A stretch of 64,000 nucleotides of DNA from Siphonodentalium dalli (lineage: Eukaryota; Mollusca; Scaphopoda; Gadilida; Siphonodentaliidae): contig CP136061.1 of the NCBI GenBank assembly GCA_032622095.1, forward strand, positions 220,011,148-220,075,147, written 5' to 3'. Position numbers and translations under genes: made by a program. Of this stretch, positions 14,847 to 28,081 are shown piece by piece. The first letter of the stretch is position 1. Every line of letters begins with the position of its first letter. The notes beneath the pieces were generated by a model, which saw only the letters and a list, made by a program, of their open reading frames with translations, searched no databases and was not told the origin of the DNA.

Positions 14847-15504
14847 AAATGACAGGCATGCTATTTGCCCTGTTGAACAATAGGGAATTAATTACTTCTA
14901 GCAGATCTCCAGGGAATGTTTATAAAATGTCAGATTTCACTTGATTATATCAGTGGTGTATATATCATTTACCTTCATGATTATATGTAGGCATACCACA
15001 CATACAGTTAGAGCCAAAGTAAATGCCTCTTATTAATGATTCTCTGACCTCATTCTGCAAATGTCAGACACACTAAATTCAGGCAGTTTGTTTAAAATTG
15101 CTCGCAGTATGTCTATAAATACAAGCTGTCAGTGACATATTATTCTAATCTAGATTAATGACCTGTGTTTCTCTCTCTATCCACAAAGAGATACCTGCAA
15201 CTTGAATAGAACAGGTATTAAAGTTGTGAGCTGGAAATGATATCCGTTGGAAGGGATGTTGGTTGGGTGCAGGCCACTGCAGGGTGGGGTGGGTCTGGGC
15301 CATGTGGGAAGGGGGGGGGGTGGGTAATGGCATATTTCTGTAATTTCAGAAGATTAAAGATTAAAGTTTCATAACTCTGCAGATGTTATAATGGTGTCAC
15401 TTTTTTCAAATTTTATAAAATAATTAAAAAATTAATTTTTTGTTTGTTAAATTGAGTATGGTGAAAATTCCAAAAATCGTAATTTAACAATTTTTTTTTT
15501 AAGT

Positions 15505-15850
15505 TATGTCATTGGCTCCGCCCACATTCGACCCAGTGACCTCATTTGAACAAATCTGAATAACAGTCCCCCAAGGACCCTTTGTACCAAATATGAACCC
15601 ATTCGGCCCAATGAAATTTGAGAAGAAGTCGTAGTAAGAATTACAGAGTTATGGCCCTGGCTTCGCAACTATTTTACCCAGTGTCCTCATTTGAACAAAT
15701 CTGAATGAGAGTCACATAGGGAACATCCATACCAAATATGAACCAATTCGGTCTGACGGTTCCAGAGGAGAAGATGTTCAAAGGATTGTTGACGGACGGA
15801 TGGACGGACGTCCGGACGGACGATGGACGGACGACGGAAAAAGTCTAACC
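15505..15850. repeat. two-unit ACCAAATATGAACC repeat with GGAC tail
   Basis: Two roughly 145-bp units (GACCTCATTTGAACAAATCT, TACCAAATATGAACCCATTC), then a run of GGACGGACG-type tetranucleotides at 15793-15835. Confidence 0.8.
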
Positions 15851-16266
15851 GGCACGACATGTTATTAATCAAAGTTACCTCATAGCTCCTATGTTTTTTT
15901 CTAAATTGTATTCGTCAATAATAACACGAGTAACGAATATATAAACAGAAAAGAGTTAATAAAAATATAGTGCAAATACAATACGTTTACTATATGTGTT
16001 ACTATTTGACTATTATAAATTATTATATAGTATATAGCATATATGCAACGTCAGACATTGTTGATTAATCCTTTCTTATCGAAGTTTCTGTTACCTGTTT
16101 CCAGTCGTTCCGATTTTTGGATGTGTCGTAATAGTTGGCGTATGCGGATAAACAGTTCGTTGTATATTTACCGAAATAACTCGCATCGCGTGAAACCCGA
16201 AATGTGTTGTTTTGCGAAATATCCCCATAGCTCCATAGACACGACCAGATCAGCCTGGCAGTATAC

Positions 16267-16888
16267 CACCTGATACAGACCAATGTTACTCTGTAGTAAT
16301 ACAAAACTATTAGTTAAAATTCCTCAGTGATATAGGGTATGTAGCATGCCACGCCAGCCGTTGAGGCATGCCACATGTTCTTTGACAAGCTAAAATCGTA
16401 ACATTGCCACAGGGTAATAACTCTATAAAGAATGTATATTTACGAAATAACGGCGATTTGTATTAGAAATAACAACACCATAATAGATCAACTGTGGTGA
16501 AATATAAGTAAAATTCTTCTCTTGGGTGGGTGGGCTTTGTTGGAGGTTTGGGGTACGCTCTTTAAAAAACTTCTCCAAATATGCCCGTTATTTCGTCAAA
16601 AACACTTCTTCAAATATCTACGTTATTTAGTTAATAAAAATAATTTCTTATTTCATAATTCGCGCTATTTCGTCATTTCGATGCATTTTTTATTCCGCAA
16701 TTTCGCTGTATTTTCCTATTTCGCTTTTTCGTGGTATTTCATATTTCGATAATTCGCTATATTTGACATATTATGGGATATTGGCATGCCTCAACGGCTG
16801 GCGTGGCATGCCACATACCCTTTATCACTGAGGAATTTTAACTAATAGTTTTGTATTACTACAGAGTAACATTGGTCTGTATCAGGTG
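16267..16888. mobile_element. hAT-like MITE with long TIRs and exact 8-bp TSD
   Basis: Terminal inverted repeats of about 105 bp begin CACCTGATACAG at 16267 and end CTGTATCAGGTG at 16888. CAGTATAC is duplicated exactly at 16259-16266 and 16889-16896. An 8-bp duplication fits hAT-type transposition. The core (16560-16750) is rich in ATTTCG/TATTTCG repeats and has no transposase. Confidence 0.9.
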
Positions 16889-17446
16889 CAGTATACACAC
16901 ATGGGGTGTAATGAGTATAACATATCATACTTGAAAACGATCTTTCATATCTGTATCGCTATTTGGGGAAAGAAAACATGGACGCTCTTTTAACAGAGAC
17001 GATCATTGGAATTAAAGCTTTTCTGACAAATTCAAACTTTAGTGTTACATTTTTCATTTTTGAAAGTCTGACCATCATAAACATCTATTATAAAGGGATC
17101 ACGGGTACATATACATATTTCTGGTTTAGAACGCACACCAATTAGTGTCAAATCTAGGACGTCTTTAAAAGAAGTTACACCGGACATAGATCATGTGTGC
17201 AGACGGACGCAAATAGTTTCATATTGGACCTTAATATTCATATTGGGCTTTTTGATTCTGGAATAAGCCCATAGTGGATCGTTATTCCGTTGGATGACGC
17301 GGGCCACAATGGAAACACATATAACGAGCGTACGTCTGGTCCTGCAACACATCCTCGTGCAAATACGTTCACAGTATAATTGGACCAAAATATTCACATA
17401 GGTTCATATTGGACTTATTTGATTCAGAAAAAATATTTATCTAATT

Positions 17447-17683
17447 AATATTTTTTAGATAAAATTTTAGAAAGACCAACATCGTTAGAACCTCCGCCAG
17501 AGTACCACGAGTCACCACGCCAAGTTTGGTTGGAATTGGTCCAGCAGTCTTGTAGAAAAATGCAGACAGACATACATACAGTATACAGGTATCAAATTTC
17601 GTCGAAATCCGTCTAGCAGTTTTCCCGGCCATAGCTAATAGACAAACAAACAGACATAAGTCCCAAAATATATATTAGATCAT
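17447..17683. repeat. dispersed repeat ending in TATATATTAGAT
   Basis: GCCAAGTTTGGTTGGAATTG and a GTCGAAATCCGTCTAGCAG phrase lead into TTTTCCCGGCCATAGCTAA, a GACA/CAAA run and CCCAAAATATATATTAGAT. It abuts the next element without spacer. A relative lies at about 35455-35655. Confidence 0.7.
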
Positions 17684-18078
17684 TTGTGGGTACCCGTTTC
17701 AAGGTGAAGGTCACATCGGGCGGAAAAACTGACCCGATGAAAATCTCCCCCATTCCCAGGAACCCCTAAAAAAGTACGAACACAGAATCACACAACACGC
17801 TCATGTCTGGACACATACACGCTCTTTATCAACGACACAGCGGATACGAACGCTCTTTAACTATCACGCAATTAACCCATGAACTACCCATTGCGGTGGC
17901 GGGGGATTGGAGAATGAGTGCTCTGACGTTCTCAGAAGCGGTGCGATGACATTCCATCTGAGATTTTACCCTTAGATAGGAAGCTTGGGCTCAATCCGTC
18001 TGACAGTTTTCCCGGCCATAGCTAACAGACAAGCAAACAAACAAACAAACAAACAGAAGTCCCAAAATATATATTAGA
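17684..18078. mobile_element. dispersed element starting CATTTGTGGGTACCC
   Basis: Begins directly after ATTAGAT, contains CACACGCTCTTTATCAACG and ACGTTCTCAGAAGCGG blocks, and ends in the GGCCATAGCTAACAGAC / TATATTAGA tail. A close copy is at 54403-54830 and a longer diverged relative at 62776-63925. Class uncertain; no coding sequence. Confidence 0.7.
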
Positions 18079-18700
18079 CTAGCTGGTGGACCCGACTTCG
18101 TCCGGACTGCTTTTCGGCGAATTTCGCGATTTGACATTGAATTGACCACTTTGAAGGTCAAGGTCAGGTCGGGGTCACGATTTGACCCGTCCAAAACACT
18201 CCCTGGACAAAAGTACCCGTCGAAATCCGTCAGGTTTTACCCGATTTGACCTTGAATTGACCATTTTGAAGGTCAATGTCAGGTCGGGGTCACGATTCGA
18301 CCCGTCCAAAACACTCCTCGGACAAAAGTAACCATAGGTATCAAATTTCGCCGAAATGCCGTCAAAATTCGCGATTTGACCTTGAATTGACAATTTTGAA
18401 GGTCAAGGTCATGTCGGGGTCACGATTTGACCCGTCCAAAACACTCCCCGGACAAACGTACCCCTAGGTATCAAATTTCGTCGAAATCCGTCCCGTTTTA
18501 CCCGATTTGACCTTGAATTGACCTTTTTGAAGGTCAAGGTCAGGTCGGGGTCACGATTTTACCCGTCCGAAACACTCCCTGGAAAAATTACCCCTAGGTA
18601 TAAAATTTCGTCAAAATCCGTCTGGCAGTTTTCCCGGCCATAGCTAACACACATACAAACAAACAGACAGACAGACAGAAGTCCAAAATATATATTAGAT
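18079..18700. repeat. CTAGCTGGTGGACCCG element with four tandem units
   Basis: After the head CTAGCTGGTGGACCCGACTT come four units of about 120 bp (GATTTGACCTTGAATTGAC, GTCAGGTCGGGGTCACG, CCGTCCAAAACACTCC), then the CCCGGCCATAGCTAA / GACA / TATATTAGAT tail. Shorter copy at 54210-54402; inverted copy at 48040-48490. Confidence 0.8.
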
Positions 18701-19139
18701 ATGCGTATATGCATACTATATGGGATGTCATATATATGCTGATATTATAGCAATATACATTGAAGGCACAAGTGCTAGCTATTAGATCGAATATCTACGC
18801 TATACTGTGCAGCTGAGTATCTCACCAGATATATTATATAATATATCTAATATCACGCTGTTTGCTTACGCCATTATAAAGACATTAGAGATGCTGCTGG
18901 TTCTCAGAGTAACACATGAACAGATTAGTTGACAGCCCTCCTACTTAGAAATTAATGAGTAGTTCAGTGGGGTTGGCTTATCTTCATGTCTGTTTGATAC
19001 TGTACCCTTGTTGAGTTTGGGTACAGTACTGTTGGGCGTTATTAGTCAAATCCAATGCCTGTGTCATCTTTTGGCTTTTCATTAAGGAATACACTCAGTT
19101 ATGTAATTACACAATTTAAAGGCATCGCGATTTATAAGT

Positions 19140-20660
19140 TTTGTCATTCGGCATGATAATTTTAAAGGGACTCAATCCGATGCGATGGTCCCCATATAAT
19201 CAGATTCAAACAGCAACAACAACAAATTTTTTTTTAGAAATGCCGCTTCAGTTATCAGAATCGATTAATAGCCCAAAAATAATGCTAACCAGTGTCAACT
19301 ACAGTACAAAATTGCCCGAAACATCTTATTTATCAACATGTTGTTCGGCGAAATTTGGCATTATCAACAGAAAGCTTCATGATTTTAGAGTTAAATATAA
19401 TTGGTTTCCATCTAGAGGTCACCTCGAATATCCTTATGCAGTTTGGTGACGAACGGATGAGGGATGTGGCCTCTAGGTTGTACCGACGGATTTAGTCATG
19501 CAAAGAGTAAAATCCAAGATGGCCGCTGACAGCCATGTTTTTAAACGAATTTCGGAATTCATCGTTGGCTCCCATCTAGAGGTAACACCCGAAGATTCTT
19601 GTGAAGTTTGGTGACGATCGGGTGAGGGATGTGGCCTGTATGTTGTGTCGAAGGATTTATTCATGCAAAGGGTCAAATCCAAGATGGCGGCTGGCATCCA
19701 TGCTTTTAAAAACAATTCATCGGAATTCATCGTTGGCTCCCATCTAGAGGTCACCCGAAGATGGCTGTAGGGTGTGCCGAAGGGTTTAGTCATGCAAAGG
19801 GTACTATCCAAGATGGCCGCGGGCAGCTATGTTTATCGACGAATTTCGGAAAAAAATTGATTACTCCCAGCTAGAGGTCACCCTGAAGATCCATATACAG
19901 TTTGGTGATGATCGGACGAGGGTGTGGTCTGTAGGGTGTGTAGCAGAGGATTTAGTCATACGAAGAGTACAGAATTTCACCGAAAATCGTTCCAATTCGA
20001 TAGATCGCATCTGGAGGTAATCCTAATCATGCCTGTAAATTTGCAAAACATTTCTTCCATATGTGCGGGCTGCAGGGTGTGCAGATGGAATCAAATTTAA
20101 TATCCAATGTGGCTGTTTTTGGAATTGATCAATTGCTCCCATTAGAGGTCAACCCGAAGATACGAATGATGTTTGGTGACAATCGGATGAGGGATGGGTG
20201 TGGCCTGTAGAGCGTGTCGAAGGATTTAGTCATGCAAAGAGTAAAATCTAAAATTGCTGATGGTAGTCACGTTTTAACCAATTTCATAAATAATCGATGG
20301 CTCCCATCTAGAGGTCACCCCGAATATTCATATGAAGTTTAGTGGCGATCATATGAGGGATGTGGTCTGTGGGGTGTGCCAAAGGATTAAGTCATGCAAA
20401 GAATGTTTTACATGTGCATCCATGACCGCTAAAATTTGACTGCTCCCATCTAATGGTTATCCTAAACATGCCTATTATTTTTCAAAACATTTCTCCAATA
20501 AATATGAACTGCAAGGTGTGCCGATGGATTTAAATATAAATACAAAATGGCTGCTGGCGGTCTTTATTTTTAACGAAAAAATCGATGGCGCCCATCTAGA
20601 GGTCACCCGAAGATCCATGTGAAGCGTGGTGATGATCAGATGAGGGTGAGCAAAAGGAAA
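19140..20660. repeat. degenerate tandem array, units of about 120-200 bp
   Basis: Units share CATGCAAAGAGTAAAATCC, AAGATGGCCGCTG.CAGCCAT, CTCCCATCTAGAGGTCACCC and GAAGTTTGGTGACGATCGG. Copies start near 19497, 19665, 19792, 19950, 20233 and 20394. The same family makes up 60180-60950. Confidence 0.85.
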
Positions 20661-20889
20661 TTGTTGACGGACGCCTACCCATGGTAAGAGCTCAAGCTTA
20701 AAGTTGAGCTAAAAACAGCCATTTGCACGGCATCTAACATAAAAGAGCGTTTAGTGTTAGTCTATTCCTGATATGGTAGTAATAAAGCGCGTTTGTTTCA
20801 TTTATGTGCGAAAAAATGAAAACAGTTGGAAAATGACTGTGGACGTGGAATGTATATTCAGAGCATATATATGAAAGTAGGTCTATCAA

Positions 20890-21760
20890 TATTACGTGTA
20901 TTATTCAACCTATCACATACCTCCTCCAGAATTGCGTATAGACATAATTTGGAATGAGCCATGTCCGATTCAAGAAATGCCACAAGTTGACAGACATGGA
21001 ATAGTACACAAACTCTACAAGGGTACAATATCAAACAACTATAAAGATAAGCCAACCCTACTGAACTCATTGAACTATTACCAGCCAACACGCTACCAAG
21101 CCACTAACACTTTTCAATTCACTTGTAAAACCAATTTTGCTTCATGGAAACGAAATATGGACAGCAATGTTATCGCGTAATGATACCTCACACACTGAGA
21201 AGATACACTTGACTTTCTGCAAAATGATACTCGGCGTAGGATCAAATGCAGCCAATCATGCTGTGAGAGGTGAACTTGGTGAATACCCTATTTACCTAGA
21301 TTGCACACCACAAGCGTTTGAATCCTTGAAGCGAGTTACTTGATCACCCGAACCAAATTGTTCGCGAAGCGCATATAGAACAGGCGAATCAAATATAATT
21401 AAAACCTTACCTTGATCAATGAAGAACTGTATATAGCATCATTGAACACGCCAAATTAAAATAGTCTACATATTTCGAAGAACTGTATGAATATCTCCAC
21501 AGAAAGAATGAATACTTAAATATGTATACATTCTTAGTATACAGACAAAGCAAAATATAAGGACATATATATATATACAACAGAAAACCATTCCCGGGCT
21601 CGAACTGTATTTACTACATACAAACTCTGTCAAAGATCGAGAAGAATTCTGTAATCTTCGATCAGTTGTCATGCATTAGAAATTGAAAAAGGCAGACACA
21701 AAGGAGCACTTTGTTTTCCACTGCACCAAATACGGCAAATCGAAAAAGAAAAAATCTAAT
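20890..21760 (+). mobile_element. decayed non-LTR retrotransposon, 3' end of reverse transcriptase ORF
   Basis: One frame reads LFNSLVKPILLHGNEIW followed by TEKIHLTFCKMILGVGSN and AVRGELGEYPIYLD (about 21110-21300), the segment that follows the polymerase domain in many LINE ORF2 proteins. Further on, ADTKEHFVFHCTKYGK at about 21692-21739 matches the terminal HFLF-CPxY type motif. The frame changes between pieces and there are stops, so it is a fossil. The catalytic core is absent. Clade not assigned. Confidence 0.7.
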
Positions 21761-21769
21761 CGAAGAGCT

Positions 21770-23335
21770 AATAATCGACCCATAATGTGCAAATAGGTCC
21801 CTATTGGATTATTTGATTCTGCAATAAGCACATAATGAACATACAATGAAGTAATAATGAGTCGATAATGTGACTAAATCGCTCTCATTTTCAGTTCATT
21901 GTCGACTCAAAATGAGGCGATTATAAGCAGATGATCGACCTAAAACAAATTACATTATAAGCAGATAATGTGCGGATTTTGTGGAGAACGGGCTGATAAA
22001 AGAAATGCATTTCGTGGAATATATCAAAATGTTTATAATGCGAAATTACCAATCAATTATACAAGTAATGTGACCGGTGGCACATCCTTGACACATTTGC
22101 ACATAATTAAACTGCGTGGGGTATATTTCATCTCACGTTAGAACTCCCGTGTATCAAGATAGAATTTTTGGCCGCAAACTGGTAGGATAGTGTCCACATC
22201 CGTAATCCTAATCGTGATTTTGCGAAAGGTCTCTAATGACTTCAGAACACAGCGTAATATACACAGATCTACATTTAGGGTATATTGATATCCGACCGAT
22301 TAGCACTTTTGCCATCGATGTATATTGCAATTGTTACAAACCATTTCTGCCCCCCCCCCCCCCCCCCACTCGAAAAAAAAATTCTGGGGACTATAGAAAT
22401 GAGTGTTGTCCGTCCGTCTGAAGCATTTGTTGTGCATATAATAACTTAAATATTTGACAGAATATTATAAAATTTGGTGTGCTCTACATATAGGAGAACG
22501 TTTCGGTCTAGTTTAAATTTGAGTCCGATCCGACCATTTCTGACGGAGTTATCAGGGCCACCATGCACCGGAAACAGAACTTCATTTGCTCGAAAAGACA
22601 GATTTTTTATCTGCAAGATTCAGCTAAAAATAACTTTGAATTCCTGGATAAACTGCAATAAGCACAATGTATAATGACTCAGAAAGCCCCCATTTCTGAG
22701 AAGAAAAAAAAAATTTGAAAAGATTTTTTTGAAAATCATGGGAAAAAACGTGTCATTATAGTGTTTATAGAAGTTACAATTCTACCGGTAAATGCTGTCC
22801 TTTTAAAGAAAAGCAATGTCATATTCTTTGCCGTGGTGCTCCTGGTCTCAAGACTCATCCCCATTTTTACTCCGACATTTTCAGCTGTTGGAAAATGTCA
22901 TGCCTGGCACAACATTTCAAACTAAAAAAAAACAAGCTGAAATTGCTCTGATATAGTTTGATTTTCCGGCCAGTGCATGACTGTATTGCGTGAAATTTGT
23001 TGATTTTTTAGACAAACGTCGAATATTGTGCTAATTTCTGCCAACTTTTTTGAATGAAATGACAATCAGTTTAAAATAACGTTATAATAACGTTGGAAAT
23101 TTCCAGTAGTTGGAAAGTGTGATGTACCATTTTGGAAACATTCAACCCATGACTATGCAGAACTCGGTAGTTGAGTTTTGTTCAAGGTTTTGTAAGACCA
23201 GAATTTGTGGTTTTGTAAGACCAATATTGGTAGGTAAAATGGGGATTCCCAATGGAAATTGGTCCACGAAAAGAGGAGCGTGTCCTACCCACCGGAACCT
23301 GACATAATATAATGACAGGCCGAACATCCTGGTAT
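21770..23335. other. intergenic, repeat debris
   Basis: Holds a 17-base poly(C) run near 22351, a diverged GAGTCCGATCCGACC repeat unit at 22470-22560, and GTTGGAAA...TTTCCAAC fragments of the CAGGGACGTGGC family at 22870-23110. No gene recognised. Confidence 0.4.
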
Positions 23336-23339
23336 AAAG

Positions 23340-23895
23340 ATAGTTTCAGATCGAGTCAGAAAGTTGAAATAAAATGAGCAAGAAAGCTTCACGTCCTTTC
23401 GTTAAAGATTCATAATCCGAATTAACGCTCCCAAATGATTATTTCTTTGGCTTCGTAGTGAACAATATTTGATTCGAGTCGAGGAACCCACCCATCACAG
23501 CTCAGAGTGATCAGATATCGATTTTTGAAATTTGTTATTTCTCGAAATGTATAATTAGTTGTGGCCCAGAAACGAGTCGTCAAACCGATTGTCTCGGACA
23601 AAATTGCGGATGAAGATGGATGAATCTAAAATCAAGTGGTAATACGGCCAAATTCCGTGATAGGAAAGTGATAATATGGCCATATTTCTTTGAACAACAT
23701 GTTGATCAATAATTCGTTTTGGGAAATTTTATACAATAATTGACAGCGGTTAGCATTAGTTTGTTGTAATTAATCGATTCGGATAACAAAAGCGTATTTT
23801 GAAGAAATGTTGTTGTTGTTGTTGTAGCGTGATAATATGGGGAACGTCTGATCTGATAAAGTACCTTTAATTGTGCATCACGTTTTCCTGTATAT
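23340..23895. repeat. dispersed repeat with (TTG)n near its 3' end, copy 1
   Basis: AAGATTCATAATCCGAATTA and TCGAGTCGAGGAACCCAC, with TATCGATTTTTGAAAT further on, recur at about 28950-29400. Both end with a (TTG)n tract and a GATAATATGGGGA/GATGATACGGGGA plus TACCTTTAA-like tail. The tail alone recurs at 27847-27915. Confidence 0.75.
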
Positions 23896-23899
23896 ATTT

Positions 23900-25500
23900 C
23901 ACCTTAATCAAATGTTCACACCATGTATATAATTAATAAATGATTTCAAATTGTATTGGTGTTGTATCATTCATAAAAGTTAGTTTCGTATCCCTGTTCG
24001 TATCAGTAAACACGCGATGTACTTGTGCATGATAAATAAAGCATGTAACGATTGTTGGGGTACATGTGAGTTAAACAAACGCTCTTTATATTGAGTTCAT
24101 TAGGTATGTGCGACTATGCTATTTTAATGGGAGTTTTCTTATTCTGATATCTAGGCTGTCTCACACTACCGCATAACGGTTTTGTTGTTAATGTGGTTTC
24201 AATTGGAATTCTAACTTGGACACACGCACAATAGAGACCATCTATACTAATAGGCAGGCTCCTGCCCATGCGTTCCAGATATACTTGAGTTTAGCTTAAT
24301 AAATATGTTTAAACTGTCCGCGCGTTCCAGACTACCATTAAAGATCCCGGGTCAGATCCAAATTTGAAACAAATATCTGTCCTAACCCAATTTCCAGCTT
24401 ACCATGCAAAATCAAAATGAAAACTAATTGAAAGTCACGCTCCTTATAAATACTAATCTTCCGATTTTGTGAGCTATTTTAAAGAGACGATCGTTGGAAT
24501 TTTTGCTATATATAGCTTGTCATCAATCGAAACGTGTTAAACATTCCCATTTTGAATGCCGATATCTGACCATAAAAAATGTTATTAATGGGCTCATTGG
24601 TCCGGTATAATTGTTTTCTGGTGTTTAGATAACGTACCGGTGATGATTTTATGGTGTCCAAATCGGACATGGCATCTTTAATGGCGAACCTACTGATGAG
24701 CATACCATGCAGTGGTGTGTGAGGCTCCCATCTAGGTTACAGAGATGTAAATATGGCTTGGGTTCCCTGGAATGGATGCGGGGAATCTATGGGAGACAAT
24801 ATAATAGACTCTGGGTCCTGGTTGGTCAATGGCCATAATATACAACACACTCGTCTCTACCCATTCCTAGGTAAAATATTGTTGGCACAGGAATTAACCC
24901 ATTGTCGTGAAGTTTTACTTTTGTGGTGTGGTCTGAAAATGGTATTATTTTTTTTAGTGCGGTTCTGACGCTAGTTACGAAAACAAGATTTAAAGCCGAT
25001 TTCCCTGCTTGTCGGATATGATTTTTAGCTTAAAAAGTTACCGCAAGTGTCAATCTTTCAGATATAAAGAAAATTCCGGACATGTGCATATTGTAAACAG
25101 TATACACTAAAACGTTTGTACTGATGCCTATGGAAAACATTTACACCACTGTAACCTATAATCCCCGTACATGGTGTGATGAACTGGTAAAATTACAGTG
25201 AGCTGTTAGTTCGCACAGGAAACATTGCCGATAACGTGATGTTCAGTTCACAAGGTGCATTTAAAATTAGCCAATGCGGCCAATTATCTCCATGATGATA
25301 CCGCTATACTGTGCCAACTGCATGTATACTCGTGTAACAAAAACTATACACGATAACGTTTGGTCCGGTCCCGGGGCTGTAATGATCATATATGTCGATA
25401 CACGCTAAATACATGTCAAAACAGTATAAGTCCATCCTCATATAATTTTTTTTAACAATGCCCTGTATCTCCTGTTATTCATCTGAACATTTTGGGAACA
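23900..25500. other. intergenic, no gene recognised
   Basis: Only short ORFs. A diverged AGAGACGATCGTTGGAATTT repeat piece at 24483 also occurs near 16998. Confidence 0.4.
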
Positions 25501-25505
25501 TGGTA

Positions 25506-25635
25506 CAGTACTGCCCTACGTAATCGACTCCTTAAACACAGCAGAATTATGGGTAACTTTTCAGGATTTAGTCGGAAATATAGCTTGTAGCCATTAATCG
25601 GAAAGCTCTCCCCGAGAGTTACCAACTTCGGTCGG
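25506..25635. mobile_element. half copy of the pogo-like foldback MITE
   Basis: CAGTACTGCCCTACGTAATC through CTCTCCCCGAGAG matches the left arm and centre of the complete element at 53082-53300; the right arm is missing. Confidence 0.7.
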
Positions 25636-26200
25636 AGTTATTCATGGAATGGAATGACCTGCCGCGAGCGAGCGACAACGTGAATTGTGAATTGTGGCAC
25701 AGAACATTTAGAAAATTGGGTTCCGACTTTTTTTCATAATGGAACACTATACAGACTACAGAGCGTTACTTTTAGTGTATTCCTAATATTTTATATAGAA
25801 AGAAAGAAACAAGAAATAAATGAATAAAGAGCGTTTGTGTCACCTCTATACATGTGGAAGATTAGGGAGGTTTCATAAAATCACGAGTACAATTAGCAGT
25901 TACTAACATGTTATAGGCTCAATGGGATCCATAATTCTCCAGCTATAAAAAACCCCATTCAGTCATGATGAAGGTGTGTCAATGCCCCCGTAAAATCTGA
26001 AATAGGTTAAGTTTGCCTCTCAATTGTCAATCAAAGTTCGATTTTCCTAGATTTAAGTTATCAAAAATCGAACTCTCGTGAGTTCCTGAGAGACAGACTT
26101 CCATACTGTATGGAAAATATAACATGCTTTCGTCGTGATTGAATATATGTTCTGTTTGGTGAATGACGCGGGGCCCAGGGAGTGCAGCATGTTACAACTG

Positions 26201-26962
26201 TTAATCCCTTTCGTGACGGGAGCTGCGCTGGTGCAGCATTAAAGATCGTGTGCAAGTGCATTCACTGATATATGCGAGTCTTGACTTGAAACATATTTTA
26301 TTTGCATAATATACAAAAGGATTGGGGCACAAGTTTTTGCAACTTATGAAGCTCCTCTCCTAATACAATATAATAACATACATGTGATCAAGATGGCGGT
26401 ACAAACGTATTTACATGGTGATAAGTTATGAGAGATATAGTGTGTAGTGTCCAGAGATGATCAGACATGAGATTGTTTCTTGGCTGAGAGAAAATTTGTA
26501 ATTAAAGAATGTCACTACATTATGAATTTTGGTATGATTGACAAGTGCCAATATATTATCTATTCTTAGTACTTTTATGTTGGCTGTAAAATATAATGGT
26601 ACACTTGATTTGTTTTCTATTTTTTTTTTTTTGTGCTCTGGAAGGCAATAAAGATAATAAATCAGAATGAGATGTTTGAATGGGAGGTTTGTCCACTTGT
26701 GAGGTAAATGCCACATATCAAGTTGAAATTACGGAAGCCAAATTTTTTAAAGTACAGATTCGCAAATAAAATAAATATAATCATTTGGTGAGCCTCGCAT
26801 ATACAAAAATGCAATGGTGTACAATATCACGGTAAATATTGTTGGGCCAATGTAGTCTCTTATATATGCGAGGCTCCCTATCGGAGTCTCGCATATAAAA
26901 GAGAATGCATTTGCACAGGGTTTTCGCAAAATTCCAGGAAGCTCCAGTCATGTAAGGGTTTA
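26201..26962. mobile_element. piggyBac-like MITE family 2, interrupted copy
   Basis: The left end is TTAA then TCCCTTTCGTGACGGGAGC; the right end is GCTCCAGTCATGTAAGGG. The internal hairpin (CTTATATATGCGAGGCTCCC) is at about 26848-26908. Compared with the 41193-41442 copy it carries about 500 extra bp (26280-26790), bounded by inverted ATTTTATTTGC / GCAAATAAAAT, probably a nested insertion. Confidence 0.65.
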
Positions 26963-27846
26963 CTGTGATTTTGCGATTCTCTGTTGAAAACAACCGATAA
27001 TTCTTGATTACTTGGGTATATAGAGAGTGGCCTTTCGTGTATATATTGGCCCGCATTGTTCATGTACTAACACTTACGTGTACGTGTACTTCATTTTATG
27101 TTCAAATTATTAATGTCCGCTGAAACAGTTTATATTCCAAGAATACACCTCATATGTGATGAGTTCATCAAAATAGATATATCGCACCATATACCGGATT
27201 CGACAACAAGCGTTACACCGGTACTTATGTCATTCACTACCGGGTGTCATTGTGTATCCATCTCACCTCGTCAATAGCCTGTCGTACACTATAAATCTAT
27301 TATTTTATTTCAGAAATAACTTATTTGATGGGGTGAACAATAAACAATTAGTGAGATGGGATGAGTCAATGTACATGTACTTGGTGTGATATCACTGCGG
27401 ATATATTGAAAACAAAAGTATATGTACATGTAAGTCAGTGACTAAGTTAAAACTATAAAATACATGTTGTATCTCTTCTATAATATTAAATAAGAAATAA
27501 TTTTGTTAAAATTTATAAATATGCTCCACATACCACAAAATGTGCATGAAAATCGGCTCGGAAACCACTGTCCCGCACGACAACAATAAATCTGCTTGCA
27601 TGGGTGTCCATTGTGGTGTATATCCACTCGAATAATTCCCAAGTAAAAAAATGAAAGTAATATAAAGTATCTTAACGGCAAAGAATGCTACATACATGTA
27701 AAACTAACTATAACCTCCCTGTTTACTGAATAGCTTCTTCCGTCAGTAATAAAAGTATATACAGGTATGTGTCTGCGACACTGCATGGGGATAAAATACA
27801 TTTACATGTTGTAGTTACAGCAATAGTACCTTCAACGACACTATAC

Positions 27847-27915
27847 AGTTGTTGTTGTTGTTGTTGTTGGAATCTGATGATATGGGGACCATCGAATCTG
27901 ATTGAGTACCTTTAA
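27847..27915. repeat. (TTG)n with repeat tail
   Basis: Seven to eight TTG units followed by GAATCTGATGATATGGGGAC and GAGTACCTTTAA, as at 23809 and 29346. Confidence 0.8.
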
Positions 27916-28009
27916 TATGTTGTGGGTAGAAAAAGTTTTTTTTTTTAAAATCAGTGATTCCAGTTTCTGTGAATACTATCATCAGTTGTCTAATAGGAGT
28001 ATCACAACT

Positions 28010-28059
28010 TTTCGTAACTTAGTGGCCGTGGGTAATACCGAAGTCAACTAAGTTACGAA
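28010..28059. repeat. short hairpin
   Basis: TTCGTAACTTAG and CTAAGTTACGAA, 12-bp perfect arms about 26 bp apart. Function unknown. Confidence 0.6.
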
Positions 28060-28081
28060 TAAACGATGTGGCCGCACAAAC

